Assembly (NCBI GenBank): GCA_002104895.1
Contig: MCFG01000051.1
Span: 217,501 to 237,059 of the forward strand
Source of the DNA: Anaeromyces robustus
Taxonomy: Eukaryota; Neocallimastigomycota; Neocallimastigomycetes; Neocallimastigales; Neocallimastigaceae
Direction: 5' to 3'
DNA length: 19,559 nt
A program made the translations under genes and the position numbers. Below the pieces are notes generated by a model. The model had not been told where the DNA came from. It searched no databases and worked only from the letters and a program-made list of their open reading frames with translations. Position 1 is the stretch's first letter. Each line of letters starts with the position of its first letter. Below, in pieces: positions 1 to 13,831 of this stretch.

Positions 1-28
1 TATTTATTAATTCAATTTTTATGAATTC

Positions 29-96
<68 letters not shown>
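29..96. repeat. (ATT)n microsatellite in intron upstream of the first visible exon
   Basis: An almost uninterrupted ATT trinucleotide run in intronic sequence of the first gene. The same intron ends in eight T, thirty A, then CAG (151-191). Confidence 0.9.
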
Positions 97-151
97 TAAT
101 ATATAAATACATATACATATTAACTATATTTTCTTATTGAATAAATAATAT

Positions 152-189
<38 letters not shown>

Positions 190-191
190 AG

Positions 192-2345
<2,154 letters not shown>

Positions 2346-2683
2346 ATATATTAATTATTATTTTTTTTTTCCCTTTATTTTTTTTTTAATTTTAATTTAT
2401 ATTAATTAATATACTTTATTGGTAATTTTTCATATAATTATTATTTGCTTATATTATATCGATTTGATTTGGCTTTTTTCTTTATTCTTTTTTCTTTTTT
2501 TTTTCTTACTTTTCTATTTCTTATTTTTTTTTCTTTTTTAAAAAATATAATATACATGTAAAAAAATTGTATAAATTATATATATAAAAATATATTATAA
2601 TAATAATAAAATATAAATTTGCAATATATAAATTTTTATATATTAATGATTAACTATTATTATAATTATTTTTGAAAAAAAAA

Positions 2684-2716
<33 letters not shown>

Positions 2717-3282
2717 AAATAATGGAATATGAAATATTTGGAAGAAATAACAATTAGTTTAAACGCCACCTTTTTTTTTAATCTTTGAAGTAATTAAAAT
2801 TTAAACTTTTATTTTATTTTATTTTATTTTTTATTCTAATTTCAATAATAATTGTTATTATTTTATTTAATTTTTTTTTTAATGTATATAAATAATATGT
2901 ATATTTATGTTTTTTTTTTTAGAAAAGAACTTTTGATCTTTTTATATTATTATTATTTGTATATTAATTAATATTCATAGTTTTATTATTATTATTATTG
3001 AAATATTATTATATACATGTTTTAAGAAATAATGTTTAACTGATTGAATTTAGTTTTTTTTTACTTTTCTCTCTCTTTTTTTTTTAGTTTTATTCTGTTT
3101 TAATTATTTTAAAAATAATATAAATTAATTTTCATTTTACATTTTTTTTTCATTTGGTAAATTCATTAATTTTTTTAAATACATTATTTTATTTTTATGT
3201 ATTTAAGTTATTTATTATAATATTTTAAGATAATTATAATCCCTTTTAAGATCATAAAATAAATAAATAATTAATTAATTAA

Positions 3283-3313
<31 letters not shown>

Positions 3314-6288
3314 GTAAATAAATAAATAAATATATAAATATATAAATATATAAATATATAAATATATAAATATATAAATATATAAATATATAAATATATA
3401 AGTATATAAATAAATAAATAAATAAATAAATAAATATATAAATATATAAATAAATATCTGTATCGGTTTAACTGTTTAACTTCCAAATTTAATATAGTTA
3501 ATATTTTATATAAATATTTTAATTTATCTATCGATTTATTATTTTTTTAATATAGAGTGTATTATTACAAATAAAAAAAAATTTTTTTTTTAAACTTTAT
3601 TATAAAAAAAAGATAAAACATTCAATAAAAAAAAAGATAATTTATTTTTATAAAATTACATGTATACATTTATAAAACAGGAAACAATTAATACAAAAAA
3701 AAAATAACTTTAGGATGGTGAATATTTATTACTTTTTATATTATGTTACATTAACGTACTGAATTTACTATATGTACAGATTAAATATATGTTGTAAACA
3801 TTTTTTAATTTTTTATAAGGTTGAATTAGCCATACAATATTATGCAATGTTATTTTAATTTTTTTATTAACTATAAATTAATTTTTTGATATTTAACTTT
3901 ATTTATATATTTATATATTTATTCATATATTGATTAAAATAAAGTATAAAAAAATACCGAATAAAACAGAATAAATAAATGAATCAATAAATAATTGTGC
4001 TTTTTTTTTTTTTTAATATTACTATATTAATCAATTATTAAATTACATGAATGTAATTTATAATTGTAATAATAATAGGAATAATAGGAATAAAAAAAAA
4101 AGTAATAATCATCTAATTACTTGTAATTAATTATTATTCAACTTTTTTTTTTTTTTATTTTTTTAAAAAAAAATAAAAAGTATTCTATAGTAAATATATC
4201 AACATTTTAATAGTAATAATCATTCTTTACATATGTAATTTTTTTTAAATTATATTATAATTAATGAATATATAATGTTTCCTTTTTTTTTTATCTTGAA
4301 AACAAAAACAAAAAGTAAAAAAGAAAAATATTGAATATTAACTATTATTAATAGGTAATAATAATATATAAAATATTGAATAAATCTTCTTTTTTTTCTT
4401 TTTTCTTCTTTTCTTTTTTTTTTTTTATAAAAAAAAATTAAATAATTTCAATAAACTTTAAAAAAAAAAAAAAAAAAAAGCTTGAAGATTTTTAGTTTTT
4501 TCGTTAAAAGCTTATTTAATTTGATTGATTAAAAAAAAAAAAAGAAAGCTTAAAACTATTTTATAATATTTAAATTTTTATATATATAAAATAAATAAAT
4601 AAATAGATAAATAATAATAATAAAAAAAAAAAGAATTGAATTATTGTTTTATTAATAATAATTGTAAATGTTAAAAAAAAAAAAAAAAAAAAAAAGAAAA
4701 ATTATTTTTAATAATATATAATATTAAGGAATAAAAATTAAAATAAAATTAACTTATTAGTTTTATTTGAATTCCATTTCTTAATATTATTTATGTTTAG
4801 AATAAATGGTATAAGATGAAAAAAAAAAAAAAAAAAGGGAAAAAAGGGAAAAAACAATAAAATAAAAAAAAAAGAATTTAAATAATATTAAAATTATTGA
4901 AGTAATTAACAAAAAAGAAAATGAAAATGAAAATAAAAAGGTTTTTTTATTTTATTATTTGTAAAGAATTTAATTTTTTTTTTTATTTTTATTTTTTGTA
5001 TGAAAAGGCTATACAAATTAAATCAAATATTAAATATATATAAAAAAAATTAATGCATATATTGCATTTTTACATTTAATATAATTATTAATTAAAATAA
5101 AAATAAATTTATAAAATTAAAAATAAAAGAAAAGATAGAAAATGAAATGAATTTACTTCATATATATTAAAGTAATTTTAATACTATTTTTTTTAAAAAA
5201 AAAACATCTTTTTTTTTTTATTATTAAATTTAGAAAAAAGAAAAAGAAAAATGATATATGTGTAGAATTTAAAAAAGAAATTATTTTAATTATTTATTTA
5301 AATAGAAATATTTATATAATTTATGAAATAAAGAAAAAAGAAAATAAAAAAAGTATTTTGTATTTTTTTTTTTATATTTTTTTATTTAATAAATAATTTA
5401 AAATATAATAATAATAATAATAATAATAATTAAAATACCATAAATCTTTATTTTAAAATAATAATTATTATTAAATAAATATTTAAATATATATTATTTT
5501 TTTTAATTTAATTATTTAATTAGTTAATTTTTTTTTTTTTAAATAATTATTTTAAAAAATGTACATTAATAAAATATTAATAAATTTATATTATATTATA
5601 TTCATTATATATTATAAATTATATATTTCTATTATTATTTCCATTTATTACAATGTATTAAAATATATTATCTTTATTTTTAATCAATTTTTTATATTAA
5701 TTTTTTATGTAACACAACACAAAAAATTTTAATCAATTTTTTTTTAATTAAAATTTTTACTTTTAAATACAAAAAATAAAATAAAATAAAATAATATAAA
5801 ATAAAAAAAATAAAATAAAGTATTTTTTTAATATATAGTTAAAAGATGAAAATAATTAATATGTACAATAATTATAATTAAAAAAAAAAAAAAAAAAGAA
5901 AAAAAAAAGTATATATATTGGTACTTTTCGTTAATAACTTATTTTTTTTCACTTTTTTTCTTTTTAATTTATTTATTATTCTTAAGATATAAATTTTATT
6001 AATTTAAGAAATCTACATTTTAAGAATTTTATTAATACAATAAAGTTACACATTGATTTATTTAATGGATAATTCATCTTTAAATAAAATTTAAAGAATA
6101 AATTATAAAAAGGTAAATTTCAATTCTTTAATTTTTAAATTAATAATTAAATATAAAAAAAAGTTAAAAAAAAAAAAAGAAATTTAATAAAAAAAAAGTA
6201 TTTATTATTAAATTTTTTTAAATATATATTTATATATATATAATTTTTTTATATAGAAATTTTTGATAATAATAAATAAATTAATAAT
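2346..6288. other. A+T-rich intergenic spacer, no gene recognised
   Basis: About 3.9 kb of A/T homopolymers and short repeats between the stop of the membrane-protein gene and the start of the CotH gene. Moderately more complex patches (about 3460-3500 and 3700-3850) were read in several frames without an open stretch worth calling. No tRNA-like or other G+C-rich RNA-like patch was seen. The 3' UTR and terminator of the first gene and the promoter of the second must lie here, but base composition makes AATAAA and TATA motifs meaningless as evidence. Confidence 0.75.
3262..3456. repeat. Compound (AAAT)n / (AAATATAT)n satellite-like repeat
   Basis: A block of AAAT tetranucleotides flanks a central array with an 8-bp AAATATAT period (about 3328-3415). 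The minus strand reads through as a Tyr/Ile/Phe/Leu-only 'protein', which is a by-product of the repeat. Confidence 0.9.
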
Positions 6289-9200
6289 ATGAAAGCTCTA
6301 TTATTTTTATTGTTCACTATTAATATTTTATTAGCTCAGGCTAATGGTAAATAATATTTATTTACATTTTTTAATAATAATAATAAATAAATAAATAAAT
6401 AAAAAGAAAATATGACTTTACAATTCATATTAATTATTAAAATAATTAAATAAATACCTTTTTTTTTTTATTTTTCATTATTATTTCATTTTTGATATAA
6501 ATATAAAATATATATATATATTTTTTATATAACTTTTAGTAACTTTTAAGGTTATCGCTGTTAGCGGTGTACCAAAACTTGTTATAGATGATAAAAAATA
6601 TGATATGACACTTGATGAATATCCTGTTTATAAAGTTTCTGTTAATGTTAAAACACCCATTAAATATCATTATATTTTAAGTGGTGTTGAAGAATCTTTT
6701 GATCGTACTGCAGAAGGGGATACATTAAATGATTTTTTCGATAGAAAAATAACTGTTAAAAAGCATCCACTTTTACCTTTAGCCTATAAAGAATCTGAAC
6801 TTCAAAAAAAATCAAAATTATATGATGGTAAATAAAAAATAATAATAAAAAATAAAAATAAAAAAATAAAAAATAAAATAATATATATGTATAAATCATT
6901 TATTTATATTATATTTTTTTTCTTTATAAAAATTAATTAATATTCTTATATTTAAAAATAAAAATAAAAATATATAAAAAAAAAGATACATTTATTTCAA
7001 CAATTTTAATTGAAGCACCACAAGATAAAATTGATTACCTTCATCAACATTCTACAGAAAGTGGATTAAAATATGATAAAATTAAAGTTATATATGTTAG
7101 GTAAGTAAATTAAAGAAAAATATATATATATTTATTATTATATTAGTTTTTTTATTATTTAAATAGTATAGAAAAATTTTTAAAAAGAGAGTTCTTTAAT
7201 TAACAAAAAAAATTTTTTTTATATTAAATTATATATTTATATATACAAAAAAAAAAATATGATAAAACATTGAATTTTAAAATATTTATTTAAAAATTCA
7301 AAATAGTCCATATAATGTTAAAACATTTAATAATGCTAGAATTACTCTTAGTGGTCAATCTGTAAGTAATATTTATAATATTATATTTATAAGTTAAATA
7401 AAATAAAAAAGAGTTAACAATAATAATAATACTTATTATTATTATTATTATATAATAATTAAATATTTATTATCATTTAAAAATTTATTATTATTATTAT
7501 TATATTTTATTTGTTTTTTATAATATTTCATTATTATTTTCATAAATTTAATATATATATATATATATATTTATTTATTATTCATTTTATTGTATTGTAT
7601 TAATAAATTCTATTTCTATATATTTTAATATAAATAATATATATATATAAAAGACTCTTGAAGCTAGTAAATTAAGTTATAAACTTAATGGTCTTAAAAC
7701 TGATGATGATAAAGAATTATTTGGTCGTACAGGTATTAAATTAAGAGCTGAACATATGGATCCTTCTTTCATTAGGTAATTTATTCATTTATATATATTA
7801 ATTAATTTACATAATATACCTTTAGATAAATAAGAAAAATAAAAAAAATAATAAAAATAATAAATAAATTTATTATTTTTTTTATTTTATTTGTTTTTAT
7901 AATCTTTATTTATTTATTTATTTTCTTTAATATATATTACATATATACATAACCTTATTCTTTTCATTCATTATTTTTTTATTTATTTTATTTATTTACT
8001 TATTTATTTTATTTACAAAAAAAATTTTTTTTTCTAATTATTTATTAAAAAAAAAAAAAAATAGAGAAAAATTATATTTTGATATGTTAAATTCCCTTGG
8101 TGTACCAACAGCTCAAGGTAAATTAACACGTCTTTTCATTAATAAAAAACCAATAGGACTTTTCCTTATTACTGATGATATTAATAATGGACATTTCCTT
8201 AAGAATACTTATAATGGAGGAGAAAAATTCCCTGAAGATAAAAAATATCATATTATTAAAGGAGGTAATTGGGATGAAGGATTTCATCATGGTAATTTAG
8301 GTTATTATGGAGATTCTAGTGAAAAATATGATATTTATACTTATAAAGGAGAAGATGATATGACAAATATTTCTAATATGAAAAAAATTGAAGAAGTTTT
8401 AGTACCATTTTTAAAGGATATTCATAATTATCCTTCTACCGTTTCATCTCTTAATCTTGATATTCATGGATTTTTAAAATATATGGCAATGGAATTTGCT
8501 GCTTATGCTTCCGATAATTATTGGTTAAGACCTGGTAATTATTATCTTTTTAAAAATCTTTCTAAAAATTTATGGTATTTCCTTGATTCCGATTTACATT
8601 TTTCTTTTGGTAATTCTGGTAGTCCAAGTAAAGCTCTTAAAACAACCTTTAAAAATTATTTCCAATTAACTACCTCTAATGAAAAAACTAGACCATTACT
8701 TGAAAATTTAAGAAAAGTTTCCTCTAATGAAAATTATTTAACAAGTGTACTTAAACGTATGGTAGAAACCTTTTTCAATATTAATGCTCTTGAACCACGT
8801 ATTGATTCTTTATCTGAACTTGTAAGAGAAGATGTTTATTGGGATACCCAATTAATTAAAGTAAATACTCTCAATGTTGGAAAATATGGAGATTATAAAT
8901 TTAATGCTCAAAAATTTGAATCTCAAGTTACTAGTACTACAAGTGGTGAATTTCCAACTCCATTAAAAAAATGGATTATTGAAAGATCTCAAGGTATTGC
9001 TTCTGAATTTAATTTCAGTGTACCAACTAAACCAGATGATTCATTAGGTTATTATGAACCAAAATATGAAAATTCTAAAGATAAAGATAAGGATAATGAA
9101 AAGGATAAGGATAAGGATAATAAAAAGAATAAAGAAGAAAAGAAAAATGCAAAAAATGAAACTAAAACTGAAACTGAAACTGAAACTAAAGTAAAAGAAG

Positions 9201-9844
9201 AAAAGAAAGAAACTACTAAAGTTAAAGCATCAAACACTATAACTAAAACTAAAACTAAAGTTAAAGCTAATACTAAAACTAAAACTAAAGTTAAAGCTAA
9301 TACTAAAACTAAAACCAATACTAATGTTAATGCTAAAGCTAAAGCTATAAATTTACCAACTACTAATACTAAATGTGGACCAGGTATTGGTATTTGTGAA
9401 GAAGGATTATGTTGTAGTCAATATGGTTATTGTGGAGATACAGTAGATTATTGTGGTACAGGATGTCAAAATGGTTTTGGTGAATGTGATAATGATACCA
9501 ATAAAACCAAAAAAAAACAATATAAAAATGTATCCATTGGTAAATGTGGACCAGGTATAGGTAAATGTGAAGAAGGATTTTGTTGTAGTCAATATGGTTA
9601 TTGTGGTAAGACAGAAGATTATTGTGGTATAGGATGTCAAAATTCATTTGGTAAATGTAATGCTACTGCTACTACTAATTCTAAAGATTTATCTTCATTA
9701 AATATTTCTATTAATGATGGTAAATGTGGAAAAGGTATAGGTAGATGTGCTGAAGGATTTTGTTGTAGTCAATTTGGTTATTGTGGTAATACTAAAGATT
9801 ATTGTGGTACAGGATGTCAAAAAACATTTGGTAAATGTAATTAA
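6289..9844 (+). CDS. Secreted CotH kinase-like protein with three C-terminal CBM18 (hevein-type) chitin-binding modules
   Basis: Spliced model: exons 6289-6346, 6540-6827, 6986-7100, 7307-7361, 7654-7775 and 8065-9844 (stop TAA). All introns are GT-AG and the frame stays open, giving 805 aa. The start is set by a signal peptide ([18 protein letters not shown]). Next comes a beta-rich N-terminal region ([17 protein letters not shown]), then the CotH domain from about residue 173 to 530. Its hallmarks are RAEHMDPS (203-210), [10 protein letters not shown] (about 221-230), GNYYLF and DSDLHFSFG. By analogy with CotH kinases, Asp363 (ASDNYW) and Asp387 or Asp389 are candidates for the metal and catalytic acids. 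A Lys/Asp/Glu/Thr/Asn linker spans about 550-648. Three eight-Cys hevein domains follow at about 649-687, 706-744 and 766-804. CotH phosphorylates spore-coat proteins in Bacillus, and fungal homologues lie at the cell surface. A wall-anchored surface or spore protein is therefore inferred, but kinase activity is not shown. No dockerin or C-terminal membrane segment is present. Confidence 0.93.
9242..9317 (+). repeat. 30-bp in-frame tandem repeat encoding [10 protein letters not shown] in the CotH linker
   Basis: Two exact 30-base units follow one another with a partial third, coding the Lys/Thr-rich decapeptide. This is part of the longer charged linker (9061-9348), which separates the CotH domain from the chitin-binding modules. 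A multiple-of-three unit allows the length to vary without breaking the frame. Confidence 0.85.
9368..9841 (+). repeat. Three tandem CBM18-encoding units
   Basis: Three copies of a module of about 117 bases start at about 9371, 9542 and 9722, separated by 18 and 21 codons. Each has eight cysteines in the order C-C-CC-C-C-C-C and shares a core such as CCSQYGYCG. The units are close to identical over long nucleotide stretches, which points to recent internal duplication. CBM18/hevein modules bind N-acetylglucosamine polymers (chitin). Confidence 0.9.
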
Positions 9845-12683
9845 ATGAATAAATAAATAAAAAAAAAAAAAAGAAAAGAAAAGAAGGAAGAAATAAAGGA
9901 AAAAAGAATAATGAAAAACTCATGATTAATTTGACAAATGAAGAAAAAAAATTAAAATCAATTAATGGGAAAAAAAAATAATTGATAATAAGTAATAGAA
10001 AAAAAAAAAAGATGAAAAGAATGAGACCTAAATAAATATAGGTATTTTTTTTTATTTTAATTACTTTATTAAGTAATTAATTATATTCCTATTATTTGTT
10101 TAATACTCTCTATTCTTTATCTTTTTTTATTTTTTTCTTTTTCTTTTTTTATTTCTTTTATTTTATTTTTAATTCTTTTATTTTATTCTTTTTTTAATAT
10201 ATTTTATATTCATTATTTACATTTAATTTTAATATTTACATAAGTCTTAATAATTTTAATACAATTAATATATTATTATTTTAAAAAACATCTATTATTC
10301 TAATTATTTTTCAAATATTTAATTATTATTTAGACCTATTTTATATATTTATATATTGTATTATTTATAAATCTTATTCATTATTTTTATAATTTTTTTT
10401 ATCATTAATATTAGAATATATTTATATTTTCTTTTATTTTTTATATTTTAAGATTATATTTAATATACAATATATAAAAATATTTAATAAAAAAATAAAA
10501 AAAATTTTTTTTATTAAAAAACAAAAAAAAAAAAAAAAGTAAAATGATATTGATATTCTCTTCTTTTGAAAGTGTAATTTTATATATTATATGACTTGTT
10601 TTTTTTTTTTTTTATTTTATTTTATTTTTATTTTAGTTATTTTTTTTTTTTTTGGAAATTGAATATATGGAATGTTATATAGAATACCATTTAATATATA
10701 TATAAAAAAATTTTTTTTCTCTATTAAATACCAATATAATTATATAAAAAAAAATATTATCTATTAATTTATCTATCTATAGAAATTGATATATATATGT
10801 AATGTATATATGTTAATAAATATTTAATAAATAACCTAATTTTTTTTTTTAATATGTAAAAATATACAATCAGAATAATATGTTATTACGCCATATTATT
10901 ACAATTGATTATAATATAATTAATAAATAAACTTTTTTTTCTTTTTCTTTTTTTTTTAGGTTTTTTTAGTAGAATGGAAAAAATATTTATTGCATAAATG
11001 TATGTAGGTTTTTTTTTATATTAATCAATAATAATTAATCAATTATTCAATTATAATTAATATAATTTTTAGATTTTTTTTTTTTCTTTTTTTCTTTCTT
11101 TCTTTCTTCTTTAATTACATTTGATCAATTAAATATATCTATTAATTATTCTTTATTTTTTTCTTTAAATTAAAATCTAATACTATTTTTATTTTTTTTA
11201 ATTTGATTAAAAATTATAAATTAAATAGATAAATATAAATAAAAATACTATTAAAATACTATTTTTTTTTTATTAAAAATATAAATAATCATAAATAATT
11301 ATCAATTTAATAATATAAAAAATATATATATATAAAATATATAATCTATAAAATATATAATTAATTTTTTGCTTTATTTTAATTTATAATTAATTAATAT
11401 TATCTATTAATATAATATTTTTTATAATAATTAAATATTTAAAGTAAGGATTAAGACTAAAAAAATATAAGCTATTTATTATTATTATTTTATTATTATT
11501 TTATTTTAATCATTTAAAATATTTAAAATATTTAGAATATTTAATAAAAAATAATTAAAAAAGATGATAAAAAAAAAAGAAAAAGAAAAATATTTTTTTA
11601 TTTCTTTTTTATTTCTTTTTTATTTCTTTTTCTAATTTTTAAATATAACCATTTTTAGTTAAATGGATAAATTTTATTTTTCTTTTTGTATCACATCCAC
11701 CATCTTTTTTTTATTTTTATTTTTATTTTTTAATATTTATTTTTTAATATTTATAGTATATAATAATATAAAATAATTAAAATAATTAAAATAATTATTT
11801 AATTAATATAATATTATTTTAATAATAAAAATGTTATAAAAATATAAAAAATATTATTTCATATTAATTGTAATTAAAAAAAAGAGTTTTTAAAGTTAAC
11901 GTTTCATTATAATAAAGAAAATAAAAAAATTAATCTGGAAAAAAAAAAGGAAAATTAAAAAAAAAAAGTAATAAAACAAAAATGTTTAATATACAGATTT
12001 TCTTTAATATTTTTTGTTGTATTAACTATTTTTAATTTTTAAATTTTAAATTGTCTTTTAACTGCCACATTTTAAAAAATTTTGTTAGAAAAAAAAAAAA
12101 AATAGTTAATACAAATTTTAACTTTTACTTTTAGTTAATAATAATAATTAATCATTAATAATAATTAATAATTAATAAGTATTAATAAATAATAATTATT
12201 CATAAATAATAACTATTAATAATTAATAATAATTACATAAAGTAAAATTTATATTTAATGTTAATTATTTTAATGTAAATATAAATATATAATATATATC
12301 ATTTATAATCATTTTAAATAAACAGATAGTCTTTAAAACTTCACTTCACTTCACTTTATTGTTATTAACTCATTGATATGATTATCAGAATTATTAAAAT
12401 TATTAAATATAAATAAAAGTATAAATTATAAAGGTGGTAAACTTTTTATAGTTTTTTTTTTATTTTTAAAAAAAAAATTGTTAAACAATAAAAAAATAGC
12501 TTGACCATTAAATAATTATATAAATAATAATTATTATCATTAAAAGATTTTTTTTTAAAGAAATAATATTTTTTAAGTTTTTGAACAATAAAAAAAAAAT
12601 ACATTTTTTATTTTATTTTATAAATCATTTGAAAGTCAGACATTTTTTTTCCTTTACATATATTATATATTATATAAACCTAT

Positions 12684-12732
12684 TTATTAATTATTAATTA
12701 TTAATTATTAATTATTAATTATTAATTATTAA
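12684..12732. repeat. (TTATTAA)7 heptanucleotide tandem repeat
   Basis: Seven exact copies of a 7-base unit in the spacer upstream of the SINE-like element. Confidence 0.9.
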
Positions 12733-12823
12733 TGATTTTACTATAAATAAAATAAAAATATCTATTTCATTCTTTTTTATTTTTATGAATTAAACTTATG
12801 ACCTTTCAACCCAATATTTATGG

Positions 12824-12849
12824 TGACCTTTAAATATGACCTTTAAATA
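12824..12849. repeat. 13-bp tandem duplication TGACCTTTAAATA, with a third TGACCTTT at 12799
   Basis: Two exact 13-base units are directly adjacent. The TGACCTTT core also occurs once more 25 bases upstream. This is a short, higher-complexity patch in an otherwise simple spacer, with no known function. Confidence 0.8.
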
Positions 12850-12911
12850 TTCAACAACCTATTAATAATATTTATAATATTAACAAGTATTACTAGTAGT
12901 TTCTATGCATT

Positions 12912-12951
12912 TATATAAAATAATATAAAATAATATAAAATAATATAAAAT
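12912..12951. repeat. 10-bp tandem repeat TAATATAAAA (about four copies)
   Basis: Three exact copies preceded by one variant copy. Simple slippage-type repeat. Confidence 0.85.
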
Positions 12952-13073
12952 TAATTTAAGAATTATTATTTATTAATTATTAATTATTCTAATATTTTAT
13001 TATTAATATTAATAAAAAAAAAATACTAAATAATAATTTATTTTATTATTAAAATATATTTAAATAGTTATAA

Positions 13074-13088
13074 ATTTTAAATCGTATA
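13074..13088. repeat. Left copy of 15-bp direct repeat (target-site duplication)
   Basis: ATTTTAAATCGTATA here is identical to 13520-13534. The CG in the middle makes a chance exact match in this A+T background unlikely. It directly abuts the poly-T (13089-13097), the A tail of a minus-strand element. Confidence 0.8.
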
Positions 13089-13519
13089 TTTTTTTTTATA
13101 GACTTATCATGTGATTTTTCACATGAATGTATCGGAATTAAATTCCCTGCCTTACCTTTTCGGCGTCGACGCCCTTGGTATATTCATATATTTTACATTT
13201 GTACTTAAACCCTAACGCTAACTTAATAACGGGTCCAGTCTACAAGCCCCACATATGAATAGTAGTCACCAAGGAAACCGCCCAATAATTTAGAGCCGCA
13301 CCCCACATTATTAGACTTAAAGATCTACTCATATACTTATATTATTTAATGAGGCGTGAGTAGCTACGCCTCAAATACTATACCTGTGCACTACCTTGCC
13401 ACAGTGTAAAACCCGTGAAGGAGAAAACCACTTGTGCTTGGGGTAGATGCGGTGTCGATCCAGAAGCCTTATGTATGCTAAGGAAACGCCTTAACAACCA
13501 GGATAGAAACTGGTCGACT
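13089..13519 (-). mobile_element. tRNA-derived SINE-like retroposon, minus strand
   Basis: A 431-bp insert of about 42% GC (hand count over 13101-13519) sits in very A+T-rich DNA and is bounded by exact 15-bp direct repeats. On the minus strand the 5' end is at 13519. An A-box-like TGGTTGTTAAGG (13500-13489) and a B-box GGATCGACACC (13461-13451, fitting GWTCRANNC) have roughly tRNA spacing. Between them CCTTA/TAAGG forms a 5-bp stem around a 7-base loop (13467-13483), an anticodon-arm-like structure. D-arm and acceptor pairings are lost. The body contains a 7-bp GAGGCGT/ACGCCTC hairpin (13351-13372), a perfect 12-base palindrome (13162-13173) and an 8-bp hairpin with a four-base loop near the 3' end (13107-13126). 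It ends in nine A. There is no reverse transcriptase or other protein, so it would depend on a LINE partner. Alternatives are a retroposed copy of an unknown structured RNA, or a resident pol III gene. Confidence 0.72.
13451..13500 (-). promoter_or_regulatory. Internal pol III promoter-like A and B boxes of the SINE-like element
   Basis: The A box candidate is at 13489-13500 and the B box candidate at 13451-13461, both on the minus strand. The B box matches the tRNA T-arm consensus. The A box fits tRNA-Ser/Leu-like D-arm text (GGTTGTTAAGGCG) with a departure at the invariant A14 position. Confidence 0.6.
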
Positions 13520-13534
13520 ATTTTAAATCGTATA
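13520..13534. repeat. Right copy of 15-bp direct repeat (target-site duplication)
   Basis: Exact match to 13074-13088. It lies at the tRNA-like 5' end of the minus-strand element. Confidence 0.8.
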
Positions 13535-13831
13535 AATTTTAAATAGTATTATTTTATTTAACTAAAAAAATATATAATTAATTTTTTATTATTAATTTTT
13601 TATTATTAATTTTTATTTTTATTATTTAATTTTTTATTATTTAATTTTTTATTAATAATTTTTTATTAATAAAAAAAATCCACTTGATAAATTAATTCAT
13701 AATATATTCATAATATATAATATTTCATATATTTCATATATTCTTATTAAAATGTCATTTTTATATTACATTATATACTTTTTATATAACACATATACTA
13801 TTTTAAATATTTATAATATATTATAAATAAA

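Larger units (their letters stand above)
9845..13073. other. A+T-rich intergenic spacer, no gene recognised
   Basis: About 3.2 kb downstream of the CotH gene, made of homopolymers, AT dinucleotides and short tandem repeats. Its left end starts with AATAAATAAATAAA (9848 onward), a plausible but composition-driven polyadenylation region. A cluster of three TGACCTTT motifs and two small tandem arrays near the right end are listed separately. Confidence 0.75.

Noticed and set aside
3271-3486. Minus-strand Tyr/Ile/Leu/Phe-only frame
   Set aside because: A direct translation of the AAAT/AAATATAT array, with no complexity beyond the repeat.
2346-6288. CRISPR array, origin or phage-like system in the spacers
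   Set aside because: No direct repeats with unique spacers, no phage genes and no prokaryotic signals were seen. The repeats are microsatellites of a eukaryotic genome.
9052-9647. Three antisense frames under the CotH linker and CBM18 modules
   Set aside because: Shadows of low-complexity and tandemly repeated coding sequence. The + strand has clear domains and a continuous reading frame.
13207-13222. AAACCCTAACGCTAAC, resembling a telomerase RNA template or telomere repeat
   Set aside because: It is only one imperfect double repeat inside the bounded SINE-like insert. The A tail and TSD indicate the opposite strand is the RNA sense, in which this is not a template sequence.
13089-13519. 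Functional tRNA gene or standard rRNA/SRP/RNase P fragment
   Set aside because: D-arm and acceptor pairings are missing and the T arm is imperfect, so it is not an intact tRNA. None of the rRNA, SRP or RNase P core motifs I know were found on either strand. A covariance-model search would settle it.
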